A stretch of 63,428 nucleotides of DNA from Pseudarthrobacter sulfonivorans (GTDB lineage: Bacteria > Actinomycetota > Actinomycetes > Actinomycetales > Micrococcaceae): assembly GCF_024391045.1 (NCBI RefSeq), contig NZ_JANFCZ010000025.1, positions 1-63,428 on the forward strand, written 5' to 3'. Positions 46,678 to 54,828 of the stretch are shown piece after piece. Within the stretch, counting starts at the first letter, position 1. Each line of letters opens with the position of its first letter. Both the position numbers and the translations under genes were made by a program. Under the pieces are notes generated by a model. That model worked only from the letters and a program-made list of their open reading frames with translations. It was not told the origin of the DNA and made no database searches.

Positions 46678-48366
46678 CTAGCCGTCCAGGTGGGTGGGGG
46701 CGAACATTTTCAGCAGGGTTTCGACGACGACGACGTTGGGTCCGTCCGCCGCGAAGCCGGCCCTGAGTGCGTCCCCCACATCGCCGGGGGCCACCCGCGT
46801 CGCCGGCACACCGAACGCTTCGGCGAGCTTAACGAAGTCCGGGCGGGCAAGCTCGGTGGCCGTGGCCTTCCCAAAGGCACCCACCATGTATTCGCGCAGG
46901 ATGCCGTAGCCGCCGTCGTCCACAATCAGCCACGTAACCGGGATGTTGTGCTGCCGGGCGGTGGCGAGTTCGGAGATGGAATACATGGCGGAGCCGTCTC
47001 CGGAGACGGCGAGCACTCTTCCGGACCGGCCGAGCGTTTCCAGGCCGACGGCACCGCCGATGGCTGCCGGGAAGCCATAGCCGAGCCCGCCGGCGCCCTG
47101 GGCCGAGTGGAACTGGCCCTCCCGTGCATCCCAGCAGCTCCAGCCCCAGTACGCGGAAATGGTCATGTCCCAGAAGGTCTGCATATCCGCCGGGACGGCC
47201 TCGCGAATGTCGGCCATGAACTTCAGTTCCTTGGCCAGGTCCTGCGATTCCAGCCGGGCGCGCACTTTGGCAAGGGTCTCCGTGACCAGAGCCTCAGGTG
47301 TCACGCCATGCCAGCCGCGGCTTGATTGCACCGCACCGTTTTGGGCCGAAGCCACCAGGGCTTCATCGAGGGCGGCGAGCGCCTGGCCGGCGTCGGCCCG
47401 GATGCCAAGACCCGGGCGGTTGGACTCGAGCACGCGCGGTTCGGCGTCGATCTGGATGATCCGGCCGCGGGGTTCGAAGGTGAAGTAGTTGGACGTGACC
47501 TCGCCCAGGGAGGAGCCGATCACCACCAGCACGTCGGCGTCCTCCAGGACGTCCGTCATGTACCGGTCCTCGATCCAGGACTGCAGTGACAGTTCGTGGT
47601 TCCAGGGGAACGCGCCGTTGCCGCCCGGCGTGCAGATGACCGGCGCCCGCAGCTTTTCCGCGATCGACAGCAGGGATTTTTCGGCCCGGCCCCGCCGCGT
47701 GCCTCCGCCGGCGATGATGGCCGGACGTTCCGCCGTCGACAGCCATCTCACGGCCTCCCGGATCAGTTCCACCCGCGGCGGGTTGTCCGCGGCCTCGGCC
47801 AGGGCGTCCTCCACCGGCGGGACCATGATGGGATCCAGGAGGACGTTCTGCGGGATCTCCAGCCACACCGGCCCCTGGGGCGAGGAGATCGCTTCGGTCC
47901 AGGCATCCTGGATGGCCGACGGGATACCGGAGGCGTGCTGGATGAGGCGCTGGCTCTTGGTGACGTTCGCAGCCGAGGCCTTCTGGTCATCGAGCTGGTG
48001 GAGCATGCCTTTGCGCCGCGCACCGAGGCCTTCGAGGGGGATCTGGCTGGCCACCACCACCATGGGCACACCGGTGGCGTAGGCCTCCTGCAACCCGGCC
48101 AGGGATGTCAGCGCGCCGGGTCCGGTGGAGAGGAACAGCACGCCCACCTCCCCCGTGGCACGGGAATAGCCGTCGGCGGCGAAGGCCGAGTTGTTCTCTA
48201 CGCGGGAGGAGACAAAGTGCAGGTTGCCGCGGCCCATGGCGTCGAACAGGCCCAGTGCGTGCTGGCCGGGAATGCCGAAGACCGTTTTGGCGCCAAGCGC
48301 TTCGAGGGTTTCGACGACGAGGTCCCCGCCGTTGCGCTGGCCTGCGGTGGCGTCGGATTCGGTCAT
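46678..48366 (-). CDS. ThDP-dependent enzyme, possibly 2-ketoarginine decarboxylase
   Basis: The 562-residue protein has the three-domain layout of the acetolactate synthase/decarboxylase superfamily. The catalytic Glu is in SSRVENNSAFAADGYSRATG, and the ThDP site is VSGDGSAMYSISELATARQ, ending in VDDGGYG where most relatives have NN. Length matches AruI of Pseudomonas (559). The gene follows the ureohydrolase by two bases, so a 2-ketoarginine to guanidinobutyraldehyde step is plausible. Acetolactate synthase is less likely because no small subunit gene is present. Confidence 0.8.
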   Translation of the reverse strand: MTESDATAGQRNGGDLVVETLEALGAKTVFGIPGQHALGLFDAMGRGNLHFVSSRVENNSAFAADGYSRATGEVGVLFLSTGPGALTSLAGLQEAYATGVPMVVVASQIPLEGLGARRKGMLHQLDDQKASAANVTKSQRLIQHASGIPSAIQDAWTEAISSPQGPVWLEIPQNVLLDPIMVPPVEDALAEAADNPPRVELIREAVRWLSTAERPAIIAGGGTRRGRAEKSLLSIAEKLRAPVICTPGGNGAFPWNHELSLQSWIEDRYMTDVLEDADVLVVIGSSLGEVTSNYFTFEPRGRIIQIDAEPRVLESNRPGLGIRADAGQALAALDEALVASAQNGAVQSSRGWHGVTPEALVTETLAKVRARLESQDLAKELKFMADIREAVPADMQTFWDMTISAYWGWSCWDAREGQFHSAQGAGGLGYGFPAAIGGAVGLETLGRSGRVLAVSGDGSAMYSISELATARQHNIPVTWLIVDDGGYGILREYMVGAFGKATATELARPDFVKLAEAFGVPATRVAPGDVGDALRAGFAADGPNVVVVETLLKMFAPTHLDG

Positions 48367-48368
48367 GC

Positions 48369-49472
48369 TCAGGACTCCTTCGTGGCCGTGAAACCGGCGG
48401 GTTGGCGTCTTTCCTGGCCCAGGGCCTGGGCGGCGTAGCCAGTGGCGGCGCCGAAACGCTCCCCGTCCACCGCCTTGTCCGCCATGAGGGTGATGAGTTC
48501 GTAGGCGGCGTGGCTCGCCGCCACCCCCGTGATTTCGGCGTGGTCGTAGGCCGGGGCCACTTCGACGACGTCGGCGCCCACCACGTTCAGGCCGCGCAGC
48601 CCGCGGATGATTTCCAGGAGCTCGCGGCTGGTGATGCCGCCGGCTTCGGGGGTTCCGGTGCCGGGGGCGTGCGCGGGATCCAGGACGTCGATGTCCACGG
48701 AAATGTACAGCGGGCGGGTGCCGATCCGGTCGCGGACCTTGGCCACGGTCTCCAGGACGCCCTGGTAGTAGACGTCGGCCGAGGTGACAATGCCGAACCC
48801 AAAGCGGTGGTCGTCGTCGAGATCCTTTTTGCCGTAGAGCGGCCCGCGTGTGCCGATGTGGCTGATGGCTTCGGTGTCCAGGATGCCCTCTTCAACGGCC
48901 CGGCGGAACGGGGTGCCGTGCGTGTATTCGGCGCCGAAGTAGGTGTCCCAGGTGTCCAGGTGGGCGTCGAAGTGCAGCATCGCGACCGGACCGCCGGCAC
49001 GTTCGGCTGCCGCCCGGAGCAGGGGCAGGGCGATGGTGTGGTCACCGCCAAGCGTGACCAGCCTGCTGCCGCCGGCGGTGAGGTCCAGGGCATCCTGTTG
49101 GATGGTTTCGATGGCTTCGTTGATGTTGAACGGGTTGACCGCCATGTCGCCGGCATCAGCTACCTGCACGTTCTCGAACGGGCTGACATCCCAGGCCGGG
49201 TTGTAGGGCCGCAGCAGGCGGCTTGCCTCGCGGACATGGTTGGCGCCAAACCGTGCGCCGGGCCGGTACGAAACGCCCGAGTCGAAGGGCACACCCACCA
49301 CCGTGACGTCAGCCTTGGCCACCTGGTCCAGGCGGGGCAGGCGGGCATAGGTGGCGGCTCCGGCGTAGCGCGGGATGCGGGCGGAATCGATAGGGCCGAG
49401 GTTCCCGTTGGCTTCGATGCGGAGCTCTTTCACGGCGCGACTCTCCTTCAGGGATTGGTCTGTGACAGCCAT
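48369..49472 (-). CDS. Ureohydrolase (agmatinase/guanidinobutyrase type)
   Basis: The 367-residue enzyme removes urea from a guanidino compound. Manganese ligands are visible in [27 protein letters not shown] and [23 protein letters not shown]. The [18 protein letters not shown] start is typical of agmatinase relatives, which include guanidinobutyrase (GbuA). Next to a ThDP enzyme, guanidinobutyrase is at least as likely as agmatinase; this is inference. ATGs at 49472 and 49475 are both possible starts. A cupin-type regulator gene lies 80 bases upstream. Confidence 0.9.
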   Translation of the reverse strand: MAVTDQSLKESRAVKELRIEANGNLGPIDSARIPRYAGAATYARLPRLDQVAKADVTVVGVPFDSGVSYRPGARFGANHVREASRLLRPYNPAWDVSPFENVQVADAGDMAVNPFNINEAIETIQQDALDLTAGGSRLVTLGGDHTIALPLLRAAAERAGGPVAMLHFDAHLDTWDTYFGAEYTHGTPFRRAVEEGILDTEAISHIGTRGPLYGKKDLDDDHRFGFGIVTSADVYYQGVLETVAKVRDRIGTRPLYISVDIDVLDPAHAPGTGTPEAGGITSRELLEIIRGLRGLNVVGADVVEVAPAYDHAEITGVAASHAAYELITLMADKAVDGERFGAATGYAAQALGQERRQPAGFTATKES

Positions 49473-49552
49473 CATAGACCCGTGTTGCCCTCTGCGCATC
49501 AACTGTTTACAAACCCTTCCGCCGGCCCCGCGGGTTCCCCCGGGCTTAACCC

Positions 49553-50128
49553 CTATCGGCTCGCCGCCGGGACCAGGACCCAGAGGACCTCCACCGGCTC
49601 ATCCGTCGGGTTGACCCAGGTGTGGGGTTCGCGCCCGGGGAAGGTCACCGTATCTCCCGTGGCCAGATCGAACTCCTCGTTCGTCATGATCAGGCGGATG
49701 CGGCCCTTGATCACATACAGCACATCGACGTCGCAGTCCACGGCATACAGTTCGGCTTCGCCCCGGCCGCGCGGACTGATGACCGCCTGGATAATTTGGA
49801 TCCGCCGCTCGGACCGGGCAGTCAGCAGCCGCTCCACTATGCCTTCGCCGCCCAGGGAGATCCGGGGGCCTTCATCCCGCTTCGTCAGGTGCGTTTCGGG
49901 GGCGGCGAACAGGTCACCGATGGAGATGGACAGGACCTGGCACAAGGTCACCAGCGAGGCCACGGACGGAGAAGTCAGGTCCCGCTCCACACGGCTGAGG
50001 AAGCCTTTGGTCAGGCCGGTGGCGTCCGCAACCTGTTCGATGGTCAGCCGCTGCGACTGCCGGGCAGCACGAATCCGGGACCCGATGGCCACCGGAATGT
50101 TGCTCGGCTCAACTGGCAGTGCCTTCAT
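49553..50128 (-). CDS. XRE-cupin transcriptional regulator
   Basis: The 191-residue protein joins an XRE helix-turn-helix ([37 protein letters not shown], about 15-60) to a C-terminal cupin barrel (about 110-185; [39 protein letters not shown]). This is the PuuR-like layout that senses polyamine or amino-acid-derived ligands. It is the first gene of the ureohydrolase/ThDP-enzyme unit and probably controls it. Confidence 0.9.
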   Translation of the reverse strand: MKALPVEPSNIPVAIGSRIRAARQSQRLTIEQVADATGLTKGFLSRVERDLTSPSVASLVTLCQVLSISIGDLFAAPETHLTKRDEGPRISLGGEGIVERLLTARSERRIQIIQAVISPRGRGEAELYAVDCDVDVLYVIKGRIRLIMTNEEFDLATGDTVTFPGREPHTWVNPTDEPVEVLWVLVPAASR

Positions 50129-50197
50129 GTGCGGACCTTTCGTGGCCGGCGGTCCGGCCCCATCCCTGGAGCAATCCTAGAGAACTACCTTAGGCGC

Positions 50198-50250
50198 ACG
50201 ACGGCGGCACTTTCGGTTCCGTGTCAACGAAACGCAAGTGCCGCCGTCGT
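50198..50250. terminator. Long hairpin between the acidic-protein gene and the XRE gene
   Basis: Perfect 15-base arms ACGACGGCGGCACTT (50198-50212) and its complement (50236-50250) enclose a 23-base loop. On the minus strand it follows the small acidic-protein gene and precedes the XRE-cupin gene. Confidence 0.8.
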
Positions 50251-50267
50251 CCGTTCGCTTCAGTGCC

Positions 50268-50492
50268 TTATTCAGTTCCGCGGAATTCGTCATCATCCAT
50301 GGGAACGACGCGCTCCTCGGCGTCCACTTCCACCGGGGGCGTCGGGACCACCGCTTCTTCGGAGTCCAGGAATTCGTCCTCGGCGTCCCAGTCGTCCTCG
50401 CTGACGGGGACATCCTCGGCGTAGTCGTACGCGGGATCCGCTTCGACAGCCTCGAGGTGCGGCATGTCCGGTTGGTGTCCGGCGGTGTTCAT
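50268..50492 (-). CDS. Small acidic protein, unknown function
   Basis: The 74-residue protein is dominated by Asp and Glu (AYDYAEDVPVSEDDWDAEDE, then EERVVPMDDDEF) and is probably disordered. GGAGG lies just upstream of the ATG (GGAGGTTGAATC), and a strong hairpin follows the stop, both supporting a real gene. No family recognised. Confidence 0.6.
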   Translation of the reverse strand: MNTAGHQPDMPHLEAVEADPAYDYAEDVPVSEDDWDAEDEFLDSEEAVVPTPPVEVDAEERVVPMDDDEFRGTE

Positions 50493-50759
50493 GATTCAAC
50501 CTCCGTTTGTTCGCCTGACGTGCTCATTCCGGTGGCGCCCGCGGGCTCCACACACCTTCATCAGAGCACCGCATGCCAGCCGGGTCAAGGGCCACCGGAG
50601 CCACTCCGAGGGCCACCCCAGCTGCAGCCTATAAGGGGCGAACTTTAAGGCAAACCGAAACTCTGCAGTGAGGTCAGCCAGCCGAAAATCCGCGGATTTA
50701 CGCGGTAAGCTGGCTCTGCAATGGGGCCGAACCATGCCCGATCCACCACAGGAGCCCCC

Positions 50760-51902
50760 ATGTCCCACCACGCCAATTCAAGCCAGGCACAGCCGTCCAC
50801 CGACGCGTCCCCGGAGCCCGGCAAACCCTCCCCTGCAGACCTCCGGCGGTGGCGCCAGTACCTGGCGGACGAACGCGCCGAGGCCGCCGTATACCGCGAT
50901 CTGGCACAGAACCGCGAAGGTGAAGAGCGCGACATCCTGCTGGCCCTGGCCGAAGCCGAAGGCCGGCACGAGGCCCACTGGCTCCAGCTCCTGGGCGACC
51001 AAGCGCACAAGCCACGGCCGGCATCCCTGCGCAGCCAGTTCCTCGGCTTTTTGGCCCGGCATTTCGGCTCCGTCTTTGTGCTGGCCCTTGCCCAGCGTGC
51101 CGAAGGCCGCTCCCCGTACGCCAAGGATCCCAACGCCACTGACGCCATGGCCGCAGACGAGCAGATCCATGAGGAAGTGGTCCGCGGCCTGGCCACCCGG
51201 GGCCGCAACCGGCTCGCCGGAACCTTCCGCGCCGCCGTCTTTGGCGCCAACGACGGACTGGTCAGCAACCTCTCACTCGTGGTGGGCATGGCCGCCTCCG
51301 GCGTCGCCAGCAGTGTGGTGCTCCTCAGCGGCATAGCCGGACTCCTGGCCGGTGCCATGTCCATGGCGGCCGGTGAGTTCGTTTCCGTGCGCTCCCAACG
51401 CGAGCTGCTGGCAGCCACCAGGCCCACCCAGATCACCCTCGCCGCGGCACCCAAGCTGGACCTCGAACACAATGAGCTGCTGCTTGTCTATTTGGCGCGC
51501 GGCATGTCCCGCGAAGCAGCCGAGCACCGCGTTGCCGAACGCATGGGCCTGCTCAGCTGCGACTGCGATCCCAGCCTGTCCCTCCAGCCCGAACTGCCCG
51601 AATCGCCGGACGAACACGAAGCGGTGGGTACGGCGTGGGGCGCCGCGCTGTCCAGCTTCTGCTTCTTCGCCTCCGGCGCCATCGTTCCCATCCTGCCGTT
51701 CCTGTTCGGCCTGACCGGCGTGCTCGCGCTGGTGGTGGCCGGCGTGCTCGTGGGGCTGGCGCTGCTGGTGACCGGCGGAATCGTTGGCCTGCTGTCCGGG
51801 ACCTCGCCGCTGAGCCGCGGCCTGCGCCAGCTTGCCATTGGCCTTGGGGCCGCCGCGGTGACCTATGTGCTGGGCCTCGCCTTCGGCACCGTGGTGGGCT
51901 AA
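50760..51902 (+). CDS. Erythrin-VIT1 fusion (iron/manganese transporter)
   Basis: The 380-residue protein joins an N-terminal ferritin-like domain (about 25-160) to a VIT1/CCC1 transporter domain (about 165-380). The ferritin-like part shows DERAEAAVYRDLAQ, EGRHEAHW and DEQIHEEV, matching a di-iron Glu/ExxH set. The transporter part shows FRAAVFGANDGLVSNLSLVVGM, a GAMSMAAGEFVSVRSQREL segment and four to five helices. It resembles membrane-bound ferritin MbfA and would export or store iron or manganese. AGGAG precedes the ATG at 50760. Confidence 0.9.
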   Translation: MSHHANSSQAQPSTDASPEPGKPSPADLRRWRQYLADERAEAAVYRDLAQNREGEERDILLALAEAEGRHEAHWLQLLGDQAHKPRPASLRSQFLGFLARHFGSVFVLALAQRAEGRSPYAKDPNATDAMAADEQIHEEVVRGLATRGRNRLAGTFRAAVFGANDGLVSNLSLVVGMAASGVASSVVLLSGIAGLLAGAMSMAAGEFVSVRSQRELLAATRPTQITLAAAPKLDLEHNELLLVYLARGMSREAAEHRVAERMGLLSCDCDPSLSLQPELPESPDEHEAVGTAWGAALSSFCFFASGAIVPILPFLFGLTGVLALVVAGVLVGLALLVTGGIVGLLSGTSPLSRGLRQLAIGLGAAAVTYVLGLAFGTVVG

Positions 51903-51921
51903 CGCAGTCGTGGTGGGCTAA
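51890..51921. repeat. 13-base direct repeat across a stop codon
   Basis: CGTGGTGGGCTAA occurs at 51890-51902 and 51909-51921. The first copy encodes the last residues and stop of the VIT1 fusion; the second covers the stop of the convergent LOG-family gene. A small tandem duplication is the likely origin. Confidence 0.7.
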
Positions 51922-53051
51922 ATCCCCAGCACCGCGAGCGCGTCAGCCACGCTGTCCACCAGGAAAATCCGGTCCGCCATGGGCCGGCCTGCGGCCAGTT
52001 TCTGCAGCATTGGCCAGGCGGGCAGTTCCTGCTCCCAATGCCGCCTGCCGACCAGCACCATGGGGGTGACGGCTTCCCGGGCGCTGTAGAAATTTTCGCA
52101 GGCGTCCTGGAAGATTTCCTGCACCGTCCCCGCCGCTCCCGGCAGGAAGATAACGCCGCCGTCGCAGAGTTCCAGCAGGATCGCCTCGCGGATTGAATTG
52201 GCAAAGTACTTGGCGATGTGCGTGGCGAAGTAGTTGGGCGGTTCATGCCCGTAGAACCAGGTGGGGACACCCAGCGACGGAGTTCCGTCCGGATAACGTT
52301 CGACGACGGCGGCTGCCTCGCGTGCCCACGCGGACACCGAAGGCCGGAAGCCGGGGACGCTGACAAATCCGGCCAGCACGTCCTCGAACTCCGCCGGCGG
52401 AAGCTGGCTGAGGTAAGCGCCCAGGTTGGCGGCCTCCATGGCGCCGGGACCGCCGCCCGTTGCCACCAGCCGGCCGGCCCGGGCCAGATGCCTGCCCAGC
52501 TCGGCGGCCTGGGTGAATTCCGGGGTGCCTCGCCGGGCCGTGTGCCCGCCCATTACCCCCACGGTGGTCTGGCCGGCATGGAGATCCGAGCCCATGAACT
52601 CATCCAGTGCGTCGCCGATGGCGTGATCGTGCAGCGCCGAGGCCAGAGTGGCGTCCAGTCGGTGCCGCTGCCCCGGGCGGATGCTCCAGTGGTACACGAG
52701 GGCGTCAGGCAGTTCCTCGTAGGGCGCGTGGTCCAGCCCGGCATACAGTTCCTGCGGCGTGTAGAGCGCTGCCCGGTACGGATCGAACGGGACGCCCTGC
52801 AGCCGGGGAAATATCAGCGCACCGCGGCGGCGGAGTCCTTCCTCCACGTCCTGGCTGAAGGTGCAGCCGAGGAAGATTGCGCCTTCCACGTCCAGCCTTT
52901 CCAGCGCTGCCGTCCGGCCCCGCAGATCCAGGGACTGGGCGTGCCAGCCGCGCATGGCCACGGCGCCGGAGCCGACCAAGCGGTCGAAGCTCTCCAGGCT
53001 CTCGACTTCAATGGTCCGCGGGCTGGGGACCAGGCCGCCTGCGGGGTTCAC
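51918..53051 (-). CDS. LOG-family (TIGR00730-like) protein
   Basis: The protein of about 377 residues has a Rossmann-like LOG domain: VGVMGGHTARRGTPEFTQAAELGRHLARAGRLVATGGGPGAMEAAN, then GGVIFLPGAAGTVQEIFQ. Typical LOG enzymes carry PGGxGTxxE and release cytokinin bases; here the loop is PGAAGTVQE and the protein has a long extra N-terminal half (about 1-170). So it is a distant, longer relative of unknown substrate. I chose the GTG at 53051 since longer readings run into the SRPBCC gene. Confidence 0.75.
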   Translation of the reverse strand: MNPAGGLVPSPRTIEVESLESFDRLVGSGAVAMRGWHAQSLDLRGRTAALERLDVEGAIFLGCTFSQDVEEGLRRRGALIFPRLQGVPFDPYRAALYTPQELYAGLDHAPYEELPDALVYHWSIRPGQRHRLDATLASALHDHAIGDALDEFMGSDLHAGQTTVGVMGGHTARRGTPEFTQAAELGRHLARAGRLVATGGGPGAMEAANLGAYLSQLPPAEFEDVLAGFVSVPGFRPSVSAWAREAAAVVERYPDGTPSLGVPTWFYGHEPPNYFATHIAKYFANSIREAILLELCDGGVIFLPGAAGTVQEIFQDACENFYSAREAVTPMVLVGRRHWEQELPAWPMLQKLAAGRPMADRIFLVDSVADALAVLGI

Positions 53052-53061
53052 GCCGGCGGTC

Positions 53062-53532
53062 CTAGCGTGCCAGCCCGGACGTGCCCGCCGCGTACTGGTC
53101 CAGCCGGAGCAGGGTCTTCTCGATACTGGCCGGATGGCGTCGCAGGTAGCCTGCCAGCCGGAGGAAGAACTTGCCCCGGACTGCCCTGGCGTCCCACTGC
53201 TCCGTAACAAGCGTCCCGGCCCTACCATCGGCGTCGACGGCCGGTTCGAGGATGTAGCGCCAAATGTGGCCGTAAAAATGGCGCCAGGCGATGCGCCGCC
53301 CTTCCTCAAACTCGCAGACGGTGTTGAGGATCTTGTAGTCCACTTTCATGTTCATTTCCATGCCGAACCGGGCTCCCAGGGCCAAGCGCCCGGGTCCGCG
53401 GGGCTGGGCACCCTTCACGGTGCCGGAGCCATCGATCACGCTATGCAGAGCCGGCGTGGCCAGCACCTCGAAGATGGTCACCGGTGCTGCGGGGATAAAT
53501 CTCTCACGGGATACCAGGTAGCGGTTAATCAT
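53062..53532 (-). CDS. SRPBCC-family protein
   Basis: The 156-residue protein has the helix-grip pattern: YLVSRERFIPAAPVTIFEVLATPALHSVIDGSGTV, FEEGRRIAWRHFYGHIWRYIL and a C-terminal capping helix (RLAGYLRRHPASIEKTLLRLDQYA). Such proteins bind small lipophilic ligands; the ligand is unknown. It is ten bases upstream of the LOG-family gene on the same strand, so the two form a short operon. Confidence 0.85.
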   Translation of the reverse strand: MINRYLVSRERFIPAAPVTIFEVLATPALHSVIDGSGTVKGAQPRGPGRLALGARFGMEMNMKVDYKILNTVCEFEEGRRIAWRHFYGHIWRYILEPAVDADGRAGTLVTEQWDARAVRGKFFLRLAGYLRRHPASIEKTLLRLDQYAAGTSGLAR

Positions 53533-53560
53533 TCCCCCAGCCTAGCCATCCCCCACCCCC

Positions 53561-53579
53561 GGAGTTTTGGTCCAGATAA
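53561..53579. repeat. Dispersed 19-base motif, copy 2
   Basis: GGAGTTTTGGTCCAGATAA differs from 16821-16839 at one base. The inverted core GGACAAAAACTC at 53612-53623 is the exact complement of the core of copy 1, so copy 2 and that core form a 12-base inverted repeat with one mismatch. Confidence 0.7.
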
Positions 53580-53611
53580 TGCTTGGAAAACAGGTGCGAA
53601 CGGAGATTGGC

Positions 53612-53623
53612 GGACAAAAACTC
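53612..53623. repeat. Inverted core of the dispersed motif
   Basis: GGACAAAAACTC abuts the -35 box of the arsR promoter and could pair with 53562-53573, looping out 38 bases. Confidence 0.6.
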
Positions 53624-53652
53624 TTGACCGCCGGGCGGGGCGGGCGTAAGTT
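53624..53652 (+). promoter_or_regulatory. Predicted promoter of the arsR-AHSA1 unit
   Basis: TTGACC (53624-53629) and TAAGTT (53647-53652) are spaced by 17 bases. A run of ATCAA/TTGAT repeats (53655-53704) follows before the ATG. Confidence 0.6.
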
Positions 53653-53654
53653 TT

Positions 53655-53704
53655 AATCAATCAATCAGTTGATCAATGAAGTTGTTGATTAGGTACGGTT
53701 GATT
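53655..53704 (+). promoter_or_regulatory. Predicted ArsR operator
   Basis: AATCAA (53655-53660), the palindrome TTGATCAA (53669-53676) and TTGATT (53685-53690 and 53699-53704) form overlapping inverted repeats just downstream of the promoter, where a bound ArsR-type repressor would block transcription. Confidence 0.6.
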
Positions 53705-53724
53705 GAGCAGAAAGGTCCGCCACC

Positions 53725-54084
53725 ATGAACTCCGACGACGGCACCCTGGACTCGGCCTTTATGGCCCTGGCCGATCCCGTGCGGCGGCAGATCATTGCCC
53801 GGCTCAGCCGGGGGCAGGCCACGGTCAACGAATTGGCGGAACCCTTCGCGATCACCAAACAGGCGGTCTCGAAGCACATCCAGGTCCTCGAGCAGGCAGG
53901 GCTCGTCACCCGCACGCGTGACGCCCAGCGCCGGCCGGTACACCTGAATCCTGCACGGCTGGAGGCACTCACAGCGTGGATCGACCAGTACCGGCTGGTC
54001 CGCGAAGAGCAGTTCCGCAGCCTGGAAGCCGTGCTCCGTTCAACTGCCGCCACCGGCAGCGCACACCCCAAGGAATCATCATGA
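53725..54084 (+). CDS. ArsR-family transcriptional regulator
   Basis: The 119-residue winged-helix protein has MALADPVRRQIIARLSRGQATVNELAEPFAITKQAVSKHIQVLEQAGLVTRTRDAQRRPVHL, the ArsR/SmtB core. No CxC metal site is visible, so it is of the type paired with SRPBCC/AHSA1 proteins rather than a metal sensor. Its stop overlaps the AHSA1 start (ATGA). It probably represses its own promoter through the ATCAA/TTGAT repeats upstream. Confidence 0.92.
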   Translation: MNSDDGTLDSAFMALADPVRRQIIARLSRGQATVNELAEPFAITKQAVSKHIQVLEQAGLVTRTRDAQRRPVHLNPARLEALTAWIDQYRLVREEQFRSLEAVLRSTAATGSAHPKESS

Positions 54085-54563
54085 GCAATCCACTGAACCT
54101 CACCGTTCCTGAGGGACTCCCCTTTATCGACTACGAGCGCGAGTTCGAATTCCCGGTGGCGGACGTATTCCGCGCCCACAAGGACCCCGCCCTGATCACC
54201 CAATGGCTCGGTCCGCGCGGCCTGAAGATGGAAATCGACCACTACGACTTCCGGACCGGCGGAACCTACAGCTACCTGCACACCGGGCCCGACGGCGTGG
54301 CGTACGAGTTCAGCGGCGTCTTCCACACGGTCCGGGAAAACGAGTTCGCCATCCAGACGTTCGAATTCGGTGGATACCCGGACATTGTCAGCCTCGAATT
54401 CATGACGTTCGAGGACCTCGGCAACGGGCGCACGCGCCTGCGTGGCCACTCCGTCTATCCAAGCCTGGAAGCCCGGGACGGCATGGCACAGTCGGGCATG
54501 GAGGGCGGCATGACCGAAGGCTACGAACGGCTCGACGAACTGCTGAGCGGCGCAAAGGTCTGA
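54081..54563 (+). CDS. AHSA1/SRPBCC-domain protein
   Basis: The 160-residue protein has the AHSA1-type pattern: YEREFEFPVADVFRAHKDPALITQWLGPRG, FRTGGTYSYLHTGPDGVAYEFSGVF and GMAQSGMEGGMTEGYERLDELL. Such proteins bind hydrophobic ligands and are commonly encoded behind an ArsR regulator, as here. Ligand unknown. A long hairpin begins 11 bases past the stop. Confidence 0.9.
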   Translation: MSNPLNLTVPEGLPFIDYEREFEFPVADVFRAHKDPALITQWLGPRGLKMEIDHYDFRTGGTYSYLHTGPDGVAYEFSGVFHTVRENEFAIQTFEFGGYPDIVSLEFMTFEDLGNGRTRLRGHSVYPSLEARDGMAQSGMEGGMTEGYERLDELLSGAKV

Positions 54564-54574
54564 AGCCTCAAAAG

Positions 54575-54627
54575 TACGACGACGGACGGTCACCTTCCCG
54601 GGGAAGGTCACCGTCCGTCGTCGTACG
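54575..54627. terminator. Terminator hairpin after the arsR-AHSA1 unit
   Basis: Arms of 26 bases (54575-54600 and 54602-54627), with one mismatch, start GTACGACGACGGACGG. The loop is essentially absent, so the inner bases open. It ends transcription before the inositol-locus promoter. Confidence 0.85.
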
Positions 54628-54723
54628 CGGTAAATGCGGCAGCCAAAGGCCCCCAGATCCCTGGTCTGACGTCAGGACATTGATCCGCCGCGGTCTCGCC
54701 ACCGATTAGCCGATTACGCACCC

Positions 54724-54751
54724 TTGACCTTCACTGGACGCCTGCTAATAT
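54724..54751 (+). promoter_or_regulatory. Predicted promoter of gntR-iolB
   Basis: TTGACC (54724-54729) and TAATAT (54746-54751), spaced by 16 bases, are close to the sigma-70-type consensus. An AT-rich leader follows, unusual in this high-GC window. Confidence 0.75.
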
Positions 54752-54765
54752 CAACAAAAGGAAGC

Positions 54766-54795
54766 ATGTCCTATCAAAAGAACAAAGGGTGACAT
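54766..54795 (+). promoter_or_regulatory. Predicted GntR operator
   Basis: ATGTC (54766-54770) and GACAT (54791-54795) flank a 20-base spacer just downstream of the -10 box. A bound regulator here would block transcription, so autorepression is likely. Confidence 0.55.
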
Positions 54796-54828
54796 ACTCG
54801 GCGCCGCCAGCTGACGGAGGGTGCCGGG

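Noticed and set aside
48105..50180. A 691-codon plus-strand open frame
   Set aside because: It is antisense to the ThDP enzyme, ureohydrolase and regulator genes, all of which have clear motifs.
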